A stretch of DNA of 64,000 bases from Microstegium vimineum (taxonomy: Eukaryota > Streptophyta > Magnoliopsida > Poales > Poaceae): contig CM039119.1 of the NCBI GenBank assembly GCA_022036555.1, positions 27,307,694 through 27,371,693 of the forward strand, written 5' to 3'. Positions 36,340 to 48,200 of the stretch are shown here, one piece after another. The number at the start of each line of letters is the position of its first letter. Position 1 is the first letter of the stretch. The position numbers and the translations under genes were made by a program. The notes beneath the pieces are model-generated. The model was given only the letters and a program-made list of their open reading frames with translations. It ran no database searches and was not told where the DNA came from.

Positions 36340-36890
36340 TATGAGTTTTTCTCACAAAGGTTTCTCATAAAAGGTATTTAATGAGGCAATATCAATACAA
36401 GAATGTGTCATATTTCCTATTTTCCCCATCGGGGTTTTTGTGCGAAATATCAAAGACGCATATTGCCCTCACAACTCATTCATGGTTTTTCTCTGAAAAA
36501 AGGTTTTCATGTGAGTTATCCAAAAGGAAATACCAATAATATGTCTCATATTTTCTCCAAATTTTCCCACTTGGTCTTTACAGGAGTTTTAGCAGCATAT
36601 CACTTTAGATTGCTCCCCATATTTTTCCTAAATAGTTTTTGGGGGAGTTATCTTTATGTCATATCTCTAATATTTTTTCCCACTAGGGGTTTTAATGGGA
36701 TACCAATAACATAGTGATTTATTTAAATCACACATATAAGCTATTTTCTTCTTATTTATCCAAATATGATTTAAATGAGTTTTTATGGCATATCAATACA
36801 TACATGTTAATCAGATTTTTCTAATAGGGTTTTTCAAGGAACTTTGGCTTATAGTTGTATTGATGTCAAGAAAGATTCGATCAAAAGGAG
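36340..36890 (+). mobile_element. Copia 3' non-coding tail
   Basis: Repeated phrases of the type CCCACTAGGGGTTTTAATGGG and GGTATTTAATGAGGCAATA, characteristic of the DNA between RNase H and the 3' LTR in many plant copia elements. It ends with a purine tract (AAAAGGAG) at the LTR. No RNase H coding was found. Confidence 0.5.
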
Positions 36891-37088
36891 TGTTGTGAAA
36901 ACGACATCTCTTCACGACAGGCACCTCTTCACGAACAAGCGTGTCTTCATGAAGTGATCTCATCCATCAAGTACAATATCAATGGATAGGATTAGACAAT
37001 TAGTTTAGTCCCAAATGGCATATCCTTTGAGAACAGTCGTGTCCCTCGTAACACCCCTTCAAACAGTCGTGTCCCTTCGTGACACCCC

Positions 37089-37130
<42 letters not shown>

Positions 37131-37189
37131 AGATCAATAAAAACAGATAGTTTTTCCAATCACTTTTCATTTGCATTCACTTTCTAACA
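36891..37189 (+). repeat. Copia 3' LTR
   Basis: 299 bp from TGTTGTGAAAACGAC to TTTCTAACA (TGTT/AACA ends). It contains a local duplication of AACAGTCGTGTCCCT-type sequence at about 37034 and 37064 and a (TA)n run. Confidence 0.6.
37092..37138. repeat. (AT)n microsatellite
   Basis: About 23 uninterrupted AT dinucleotides inside the copia LTR, at a place where a TATA box would be expected. Confidence 0.95.
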
Positions 37190-37940
37190 AATAGGAAGAG
37201 AAAGGCCACGATGGTCGTTTTGCAAATCTAACCAGGCTCTTTAGTTTTCACACTAGAGAGGTGAGATTGTTTGCCACATCATCAAGAATTGCAAAGATAT
37301 TACAATATTAACCGTTCAAGTGGTAATTTTGTAAAGTCAAAATTAACTTAGCAAGTAGAGTACCACCCATAAAGATGACAAATACTCCTTACATTCTAAA
37401 TTATAGTTCTTACGACTTTTTTACCCAAAATTAAACACTCAATTCTAAAAATTTGTGTACATAGTCAAATTTAAGTCATTCTTGAAAACCTATTATTACT
37501 AAAACAAACCATAACAAAAGAAATAGTATTTTGCGTAAATTTTTTAATAAAACATATGGTCAAACTAATAATCAAAAAAGTCAAATAAACTACTTCCATT
37601 CCAAATTATAAGACATTTGATATTTTTTTTACCCCAAGCTTGATCACTCATCTCATTTAAAAAGATTTATACAAAAAAAGTCAAATTTAAAGTCATCCTC
37701 GAAGAACTTTTATTAATAAAGCAAGCCACGACAAAAGAAGTGATATTTTGTACAAATTTTTGAATAAAATGAGTGATTAAACTTATGTTTAAAAAGTTAG
37801 TTAATATTCCTCACAGCGCTCCGACTCAAATGTTACCACCTGCTACTAGAAATAGAAAGCAAGTCAATAGCATGGGTTTCTCGTAACTCGTATCAGCAGC
37901 ACACGGAGCGAGGCAAAACAAACCAGAGCGTCAAACCTAA
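37190..37940. other. Degenerate Stowaway-like sequence, no gene
   Basis: Two diverged Stowaway-type half elements (about 37385-37590 and 37590-37800: CTCCTTACATTCTAAATTAT, CTTCCATTCCAAATTATAAG, CAAATTTTTGAATAAAATGAG). Boundaries are unclear. Nothing else was seen. Confidence 0.45.
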
Positions 37941-38593
37941 GAGCATCTCCAACAACTCCTTAAAATTGATATAGCAAGCTGCTATTTTATTTGACAAGTG
38001 GAAAAAAGATATGTCTCTAACAAGTTGGTATTCTCACTTAGTAAAATTGAAAAAAATTGACCCACTTTTCTCCAAACCGGTACTGGGCCTTCCACGGACG
38101 CGACTTTTCACTTATCAGCACGACGACGCTCATCCTTCCTGCGCGACATATCGAGTACCGATCTCGCGTGCGTGGCCGCCGCCGCCGGTTTAGGCCGCGA
38201 CGTTACTCTGGCCGGCACTTCACCAAACGAGGCCACGTGCAGTTCTTCACCAAACGAGGCCACGTGCAGTTTCCTTTGTATTATTTGGTTCAGTCTGTAC
38301 TCCTTATGCCTCATATGATTGGGGTAGAGATTGTCTTTTGTGCCAGCGTCTTCTTTTGTGCAGGATTTTGTCAGCCAGGTGCTGCATGGCTAACATTCCT
38401 CTGCGCAGGCAGGAAGAGGGATCGATCGAGGAAGGCGCGGGAGAGGCTATCGCTCGCACGGGAGGGGCCGCACGCGGAGGACAAATTAGGAAATATACCA
38501 AGTGGATTTAAGAAGTTGTTGTAAAAGTATTTTTATGTTTTTGTCAAAATAATAAGAATACGAAGTGGATTTGAGAAGTTGTTGAAGATGCTC
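37941..38593. mobile_element. PIF/Harbinger-like TIR element carrying GC-rich DNA
   Basis: TIRs GAGCATCTCCAACAACT and its inverted counterpart (AGTTGTTGAAGATGCTC) with 3-bp TAA on both sides (37938-37940 and 38594-38596). The AT-rich ends enclose a GC-rich core at about 38090-38480 that is unlike the ends. The core contains a 26-27-bp tandem duplication (38218-38272) with a G-box (GCCACGTGC) in each copy. No transposase. The core may be captured host DNA. Confidence 0.75.
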
Positions 38594-39239
38594 TAATGCC
38601 CACACATCGCGCCGAACATCACAAACCATGCCACAATCGTAAGGAAAACACAAGTGGTGACATCTAGCAACTCCTGCGTACGGACACCAGCAAGGCAGCC
38701 CGCTAGAGAACATGGTAAATCGGCAACCCGGAATATATGGCCTAGGTTGCAAAAATGTACACATACAGGATCTACCAACTACGTATCAGTCTAATCTAAA
38801 TCCGGAGTTTCACTGATCGGCATGGGCGACAGGCTGTGCAGGCACTAGACAAAAGCTGGCCTACCGAGCAGGCCAGGCTTTGTTCGGTTCCCGAGTCTTG
38901 ACTAGCGCTTTATTATTGTGACCTGAAAAATGGAGGAAAAAGTCTGAGCAAAGTATAAGAGCCGAAGACGCAACCCATTCATTGATCAGCATCCTATCAA
39001 GATCAAAAAAGGAAAACACTGATAATATGAGCTAAAAAACCGTGATACGACTATTTTCTTTCTTAGTAACATGTTACAATCTAAAGTACATCATTCTTTG
39101 TCTGTTGCACCAATTGGTTAAGCAAAACTATGTTTCAAATAACAGATAATAAGAACTTTGGGTATCGCAAATTCACGTTTCAGATCAAGGGGACATCCAC
39201 AGATGTCAGAAGGAAGAACAATGATGATTACCTGCAGCC
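38594..39239 (-). other. FCA: Probable 3' UTR of FCA, with an intron
   Basis: The stop codon is followed 8 nt later by a donor, CTGCAG|GTAATC (39232/39231). A good acceptor, TTTTTCAG|GTCAC, lies at 38923/38922 and is followed at once by AATAATAAAG, a possible poly(A) signal. The remaining sequence to 38597 has no coding pattern. A spliced 3' UTR is inferred; transcript data would settle its end. Confidence 0.45.
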
Positions 39240-42200
39240 TCAACTTTTCCAAGCACGTTCTTGCCCAGCTTGAATGCCCTACATTATGTCACCAGAATAA
39301 GCGGCATGACTGGAAATATGAATAAAGTAGTCACGGCAGACATTTAGATAATGGAATCAACTAAAGTACCTGTTGAATCCTGTTGGGATCAATGGAACCA
39401 GCTGCCTGAAATTGGGAATAATTTAATTCCTGCATAAAAGTTTGAGCGCCATAAATTTAGAATATCACAAATTTTATTATATAATAACACCATAAGAAAG
39501 AAAAACAAAGGCCAAGGGCAAAGTTTCCAGAACTGACAACTAAAAGATAGTAAAATAAGAGCTGACGGCTCAATATACATATATAACTGATACATCCTGT
39601 ACTGCCTCTGTTCCAAACTATAAGTCACTTTGACTTTTTTGGTACATAGAATTTGCTATGTATCTAGATATAATTATATCTGCAAAATGGATGTACCAAA
39701 AAAATAAAAGCGACATAATTTGGGACATAGGGAGTATTATGAGCACTAAAAAAGATAGTAAAATAAAATGTTACATGAAATTCAGAAGCAACCAGAATAG
39801 GATGTGAGCTATAGTGAGAAAATGCTAAAAAGGAGAATGCATTTGAACAACTTCAGTTCATCCAAGAGATCTCTTTTAAGCATATCTGGACACAAGCAAA
39901 ATATGAACATAAAAACTATAGATTGTTATCTGGAACAAAAATAATATCCCACAAACCAAAACTATGACGGAACAGAATATGCACCTGTTGTTTCATATGC
40001 ATTTGTGTTTGTCCTTGTGCCTGGGGAAGCTGTTGAATCGGTTGCATGGATGTAAGTGATTGACCCTGTGGCGGTGACTGCAGTTGCTGGACAGCAATCT
40101 TTTGTTGGTTCTGTTGAAGCAAAAGCAGTTTCTGCGGCTGCTGCTCATACATCAAATACTCTTCAGGCTTCTCCCACTGCAGGGACACAGTAGCTCGTAG
40201 GAATAAACCACAAAAATTGCTAAAATTTAACATGATGAGCACCATTCCTCACCTTACTCTCACGAGTAATGCTATTGTAGTAGTACTTAAAACCTTCAGG
40301 GGAGGTATGCTCTGTCCAGTTACAGGTTAAAGAAACTGCAGGTGAAGCAACCTGCTGCGAAGTTGCATTAATGTTTATCGGAATAATGGCACCTGGAGCA
40401 CCAGGGTTACTGGATTGCATTGGCTGCCCAGACTGAAAATGAAGAATTACATAGAAACTTTGAAAATGCATTTTAACTGAATATGTAACAGATCCAACAA
40501 AGAACAGAAACATATAAATGATGAAAATGGAAGGTAGCAACAAGGGAAGCATAAATGCAGAGTGGTCTTATATCATAAGTTGCTGTCTAATGGTGTAGCT
40601 ATGAGGAAATTACCTGCTGTTTAGGAACCTGTGCAGAGGGTTGCTGATTTAGGTTAGACTGCTGCTGGATTAGTTGTAGCTGTTGCTGAAGCTGATAAAT
40701 CGCCTGCTGTGAAGACTGATAACTAGACTGCAAAGCTGCCTGCTGTTGAAGCAGCAACTGTGGTGCTTGTGGAAGCATCTGCTGAATCGACTGCTGGAGC
40801 ATTTGTGGAGCAACACTGGTGGGAAGTTGCTGCTGGCCAGGAACAGCTTGCATTGAATTGGACAGTACAGATGGAGGGGCCTGTAAAGCACCTAGAGAAG
40901 CATTCTGTTGCATCAATGGCTGTGACACAGGAGGTTGGCCAGGTAATTGCATAGATGAAATACTCTGGCCAAAAGAAACAGGTCCTGTGGATTGCGGGAC
41001 CTGAAGTTGCCCAATCTGCGGAATAGGCCCCTGCAGAGGCTGTCCTGGCTGAGCACTCTGCAGTTGTACAGAGAAATTCTGTGGTGGACCAGGTGGCTTT
41101 TGCAAAGGTGGATGGTGCCCTTGTACCATGGGAGTGTTCATGCCCTAAAAAGCAGAGTCCCCATCATTATGGCATAACAATTTCCATTAAAAGAAAACCA
41201 TGAGACAAAAGGAGGTAATAATATTCCAAATTATACCATGTGTGACGAAGTTGGCACAGCCATCTGATTTGACAAGGAACCATTTCCAGGGAACATTGAA
41301 GGCCGAAAAGCAGCCTATCATGTTTTGGAACCAAAGGTTGGGTAATGGACTAAACAAAAGTAAAACCATAACAAGGGATCGACTTGAAACATACATTATC
41401 TGCTGATGTTACAGTGCCACCACTTAGTGCCAAGGGATTGTCAGATCCAAAATTATTATATTGGTTGGGTGCCATTGACCTTGGACTTGATGGACGCCAA
41501 GATTCAGGAGGCATATGCTGACCCCTTGATTCATCAAGATTGGCTGTTGGCCTGAATTACAAATATTGAATAGCAATAATAAATCTCTGATGAACTGATA
41601 AACTTCATGTACTCAGTCCATTTCTAAATATAAATAAAATATTACGTTGTTTTAAATGACATATACAAAAAAAAAGGAGCAGATAATATGATTAAGAAAT
41701 TAGTTCCATTGATTATTAGACAGATTCTGTAAGGCAGAAAATACACAGAAGCTAGCACTTGTTTCACATTCAGACATTTCATTGTTGCTATATATCATGA
41801 TACAGTATCTATCCCTACTTTAAACATCTTTTGCAGATTATTTTAGAGCTACTGTGTTATTCTAGAGTTAATATTTGGTTTTCAGAAATGCACTTCAGTA
41901 GATGCCCTTAGCATCAACAGCTCATGTGAGAGGAGACCATGCCTGTTTCATCTTATTACCAATTTAATTTAAGTGTTCTTGACAAAAAAAAATACTGAAT
42001 AACTAGTGAACTCAAACCTGATAACAAGTGCTGCATCTGACCGAGGACTGAAACCAGGACCTCCAAATGCAGGGCCACCCCTAACCAGAAAGGTAAATCA
42101 GAAAGCAGAAATGGTATCATTATACTTATAAGTAAATAAAATAACATATGCTATGCAACAAAGAAACATAGTCACAGTTGTGAATCACCTAGATTCTCCA

Positions 42201-45200
42201 GGTCTAGGCCTCTTGGGATCAGCAAATCTAATGACTAATGGTTGCTCGCACCCCTAATACAGAAATAAATACATACATCATGAATTTCCAGAAAACTAAA
42301 CACAATATGTCAGTTGGCAGAGAAATTTACCCTCATTATGTAAGTCCCATTAAGGGCATTCATAGCTTCCACTGCTGGTTCTTTTGATGAGAATTTGACA
42401 AAGCCACAGCCTTTATATTACATATATTACGAGTTAAAACAAAAAGGTTGATATATAGGAGTATAGCTAAAGCAAACAGGCATTCATAAACCTCGGCTCT
42501 GCCTCATGCCATCTCTCATAATGTAAACATCTTCCACATGACCATATGGGGCAAATATCTGAAAAATGTATGCTTTTATCATCAATCCTTGGAAAAGCGA
42601 GCTACTAAATTTGTGTTAATCATGTCCTCAAATGCAGACAATACAGTATGATAGGCTGATTATGGACACTAAGCAGTAGTTTTTAAATCTACAATACTCT
42701 CTTAGATGAGCAAATCATTAAATCGTCCAGGAACAAAAAGGAAAATAATAAGAAGTACAACCTATTTACCTCTTCAATCTCCTTTGGAGTTGCTTGCTTA
42801 TTGAGGGACGCAACAAATAATTTGTGCTCGATGGCCCCTAGCAAATTTGTAACAAAAACTGATGAAATTGCCCAATAAGTACAACAAATAAAAGATCTGA
42901 AGAAAAAACAACTATCATTTAATGAACAAGCATAGTTTGCTTTCTGACTATGATTACTAAGATTACAAGAACAAACAGTAAAGAATCCTTAAATGAATAG
43001 TATTTTTCAGATACAGAAAAAAAATGCAGAATCAGAATAGGAGTCACTTGGATCAAGAAACATGTGTCTGTAACTGTAAAACGTAAAAACAAGATTGGGA
43101 AAGCACAATAAATTTGTCTCTACATGCTAGTATACTACAACAAACAAAATGTTCTGTGATACGTGACATGCAAAGGTATGGTGCTAAAGTTTAGAGAAGC
43201 TGGCACTATGTAGATGTTTTTGTGTATGGGACTATGGGTGTGGTGGGTGTGTTGTACTCTCCTTTCTTCTTATTATTAATGCAATGGTTGTATCTCTCCT
43301 GCATATCCAAGGAAAAAACTAGTGTTGAATATGCACTTTTTGAGCATATAGAGCACATATAGAGCAGGTAGGACTGTTAATGTTGCTGAGAGAAGATGTC
43401 TCGGGAAATTGTAATGTATTAGATGGTAAGAGTACAGGGGTACATATATATGGGCAAGGATCACTAGGGTTTATAGGAACACCCAATCAACGGTGATACT
43501 TGCCTAATCTACCATCTAAACATAAGGCAGTCCAACCATGGGCTTGGACGCCAGGCCCAAGGCCTCTACAAGGCGCATATTCTAACACTCCCCTCAGTCG
43601 AAACTTCAGGCACTTTGCACGTTTAGACTGGACCTAAACTCCGTGAACACTGAGGAAGGCAGCCCTTTGGTGAAGATATCTGCATATTGAGATGAGGTAG
43701 GGACATGCAGAACCCGAAGATCACCAATGGCAATTCGCTCTCAGACAAAGTGAAGATCGATCTCTATGTGCTTTGTTCGCTAATATTGAACTGGAATGGA
43801 GGTCATGTAGACAACACTGATGTTGTCGCAATACACCAGTGTAGCGCGCCTAAGAGGGGTGTGTAGCTCCAGAAGTAGCTGGCGCAGGCAGGTGGCCTCT
43901 GCAACTCCGTTTGCCACTGCTCGATACTCAGCTTCGACATTTGATCTTGAGACGGTGTTCTGGCGCTTGGAGGACCAGGAGATGAGATTGTTGCCAAGAA
44001 ACACAGTGTAGCCCAAGGTGGACCTGCGGGGGTCCGGACAACCAGCCCAGTCAGCATCAGTGTAGACCACAAGATCAGTCGACGAGGATGGTCGCAGTAA
44101 GAGACCAAGGTGAAGAGTGCCTCAAACATAGCGAAGGATCCCCTTCAAGGCTGCAAGATGAGGCTCACGAGAATCATGCATGTGAAGACAAACCTGCTGG
44201 ACTGCATAGGCAATGTCTGGCCAAGCGAATGTCAGGTACTGAAGAGCTCTGCGAAAATCTGTAGCATAAGACACTGGGGCCCCCTCAGTTGCAGCAACCT
44301 TTGGATTGGTGTCAACTGGAGTGGAGCACGGCTTGCACTCTGTCATCCCTGCACGTTCTAGAATGTCCAGCATATACTGTCGCTGTGAGAGGAGACCATC
44401 ACCACTGCGCTGAACCTGCATACCGAGGAAGTGATGCAGCCCACCATGATCTTTGATGGCGAATTCCTGCTGGAGAGCAAAGATAATCCGTCGGAGCAGA
44501 CCGGGTGAGGAAGCTGTGAGGACAATGTCATCCACATTGAGCAACAGGTACGCTGTGTCCGATCCATGCTGGTAGATGAAATGATGAATAGTGAGGTGTA
44601 TGACTTGGCTTCAACAAACCCAGTGGTTAACAGGAAGGAGGCCATCCGGCTGTACCACGCTCGAGGGGCCTGTTTCAGACCAGAGGCAAACAAAATCCGG
44701 GCGAGCTGGATCTTTGAACCCGGACGGTTGCTGGCAGACCACCGTCTCGGACAGGTTGCCATGCAGGAAGGCGTTCTTCACATCGAGCTGGTGTATGGGC
44801 CAACTGCGGGAGAGTGCCAGGGAGAGCACTGTGCGGACAGTGGCAGGCTTCACCACGGGACTGAAAGTCTCATGGAAGTCAACTCCAGGCCGCTGAGTGA
44901 AACCACGAAGAACCCAGCGTGCCTTGTACCTCTCGAGGGAGCCATCAGACTTGAACTTGTGCTTGAAAATCCACTTTCCAGTGACCACATTGGCCCGAGG
45001 AGGTTGAGGCACGAGATCCAAAGTGTGATTCTGCAACAAGGCAATGTGTTCCTCCTCCATGGCCGCTCGCCAACTAGGGTCAACAAGGGCACTACGGAAG
45101 GTCTTCGGCACTGGAGAGAGTGAGGCGGCGTGGAAGGCGGTGGGCATCCGGAATCCGTGCTTCGAACGTGTCACCATGGCGTGCTGGTTTGCCACTGGAG

Positions 45201-48200
45201 GCACAACAACGGCGCCCTTGGGAAGCGGCGCAGCCGGTGCAGCTGAGGCAGGTGCAGCAAGAGGCGCCTGTGGCTGAGTGCGACGGGAGTAGTGCTGCGC
45301 GAAGAACCGCTCCGGTCGTAGAGGCGGGAAGCCGGGTGGAGGGCCGACACCCGCACGCAAGGCGGGCGGGACGTAGACCGGTGAGGACGCTTCAGGTGCG
45401 CTAGGTAGCGCCGTGGCCGCGCGTGGCGCGGTGGGAGGCCCCGGTGCCCGTAGCGCAGGTGGGATGTAGAGCACGGGCACCGGAGAAGCGTCGGTGTCAT
45501 CAGCAGGCGACGAGGGCGCCCCAGGCACAATCACAGAGGGACTGGCAGGGGCGCTGGAGGCATTAGACGTGCTGGGAGGTGTTCATGCAAACAAAAGCTT
45601 GTGCATCGTTCCGATAGGAGGGAGCACAGGGTCAGTAATATCGTCATCAAGGAACTGGAGGTCCGCTGGAGCACGAGGACCATGTCGCTCGGCAAAGGGA
45701 AAGGTCGTTTCATCGAAGATGACGTGCCGGGAGATGATGACTATCGGTCGAGAGGTCAAGGCAGCGGTACCCTTTGTGATGAGCAGAATAGCCTAGGAAG
45801 ACACACAGGACAGACCGAGGAGCAAGTTTGTGAGATGCGATGGCCGACATGTTTGGGTAACATTTGCAACCGAAGACTCGTAGATGATCATATGCTAGTG
45901 GCTTGCTGAACAGGGCAAGGGCAAGGTGGGGCGTGGAGAATTGGAGAGTCTTGGTGGGCAGGATGTTAAGCAAAACAGTGGTTGTGGAGAGTGCCTCAAC
46001 CCAATAGGATGGAGGCATGGACGCCTGAAAAAGTAAGCAACGAGCGACATTATTTATAGAGCGGATAATGCGTTCAGATTTACCATTCTGAGACGAAGTG
46101 TAGGGGCAGGACATGCGGAGGTGTATTCCGTGTGAAAGGAAGAACTGGCAGGAGCTAGAGTTGTCAAATTCGTGCCCGTTGTCGCACTGGACAGCCTTGA
46201 CGCGTGCACCGAACTAGGTGGAGGCGTGGACAATGAAGTGATCAAGCGTGCTGAAAGTATCAGATTTGAGACGCAAAGGAAATGTCCACAAGTAATGAGT
46301 GCAATCATCAAGTATGACCAAATAATATTTATAACCAGAAATGCTAACAACTGGAGAGGTCCATAAATCAGTGTATAAGATCAAACTTGCTAGACGCATG
46401 GGAGGTGGACACATGAGGGCAGACGAACATGACGCCCTAACTGACAAGCATGACACAAATCTGAACAATCCTGAATGACAAGACACGCTAGACGCGAGCT
46501 TGGACAAAGCTTCATGGCCAGGGTGGCCAAGACGTCGATGCCACAGTGGGGATGACGCCTGGGCGACAAGAGAGTGTGCTGGTGGAAGACGAAGAGGGTA
46601 TAGCGGCCCGGAGCTATTGCTCCTGACGATCTCGGTCCGAGATGGAAGAACCTTCACAGAACAACCAGCGGGATCAAACTCAAGACAACAGTTATTGTCG
46701 GTGGTAAACTGGCGAACAGAGACAAGATTCTTAATAAGTTGAGGTGACACAAGAACATTATTAACACGTAAAGTTGGTGACAACTCTGTGGAGCCGATGG
46801 CAGTGACAGGTAAGGTGGAACCATTACCAACGACAATAGATGGAGTAGGGTACCGCGGGAAAAGAACATGTGAAAGTGAGGAGGACCGAGATGTCATGTG
46901 TGAAGTAGCACCTGAGTCAAAATACCATTCGTTGGACGCGAAAGGAGCGCTCAGCGTCGTCGTGCTGAAGGCGGAGGTGAGCGTCGTCGGATCCCAGGAG
47001 AGGAGGCCGGCAACGGGGTTGTAGTACCCCGGGGCAGCCCACGACGCCGATCCATCGGTGGTAGGGGCAGCGCCATGCTGCTGGTGCGCAAGTAGCGCCT
47101 GCTGCTGTTGAACGAGCAGGGCCTACCGTTGCGCGTGCTGCTGCGCCAGAAGGTGAGGTGGCACCGGGATCGGCGCCAGCGGTGGTCGAGGACCCCCTGG
47201 CCACATATGGATGGACCCTGTCCAGGGGTTGAAGATGCTCGACCAGAGCCGACCGCCACCAGCGGACTGTTGTTGGTGGTGGTGGGGTGCAGCAGGGGCG
47301 CGTGGCTGCCCAGAGTTGCCACCGCCGCTGCTGTTGCCTTTGCCGCCCCCGTTCGCTTGTTCTGGCGGCTATTCTTGCCGTCGTTGCCCCCGAAGGCTGC
47401 ACCAGGGGCTGCAGAAGGGGTCGGGGAGGACGAAGTCGTCGAGGTGACCAGCACTGTAGCAGGGGCCTCCTGGCGGTTCCCCATGGAGAGCTCCTCAAAA
47501 ATGAGGTCGTCGCAAGCCTCCAAAAAGGAGGGGAAGGGCCGAGCGCGGCGAAGGAGAGTCCCGACGTGGCTGAAACGTTCAGTCCACGGATGAGGTTAAG
47601 GACGATGGTGCGGTCAGTGACAACCTCGCCGAGGGCCGTGAGATCGTCAGCCATCTTCTTCAGCCGGCGGCAGTAGTCGGTGACGGAGAGCTCGCCCTGG
47701 ACGAAGTTGCGAAACCGCGTCTCGAGGTGGATGGAGCGGGCTTCGCGATTGCCGAGGAACTGCGACTGGACGGCAAGCCATGCATGCCGAAGGATGGCGT
47801 CCGGGGCAGAGACGATATCGCCGAGTTCATCGGTGAGTGGCAATGATCCACGACTCGACAACGCAATCCATCCGAGCCCAGTCGAGAGAGACGGGATCGA
47901 GGGCGTTCTCGCGAACGTGGTCCTGGAGGGAGAACTTGCCGAGGATGAGGAGGAACTGATCGCGCCACCGGTTGAAGTTCCCCGAATCGACGTCGAGGAT
48001 GGTGGTAACGTGGTTCCGAATGTTGCTGACGGCGACGGCCTGGGAGTGAAGCTGCAGAAGGGCAGCGGCTTCGTGATGGAGCAGGGCCGCACGAAGATCA
48101 TGCGGCGGTGCCCCTCCGGAAGATTCTGGCGCAAGCGCTGCTGCGACAGGAGCCTGCTCCTTGGCAGCCCGGGCCAGGGCATCAGTGGCCCGCTGGGCGG

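Noticed and set aside
40760..41177. Plus-strand ORFs over FCA
   Set aside because: Antisense to the Gln-rich exon 13 of FCA.
44566..45796. Plus-strand ORFs of 80-185 codons
   Set aside because: Antisense shadows of the copia D reverse transcriptase and integrase.
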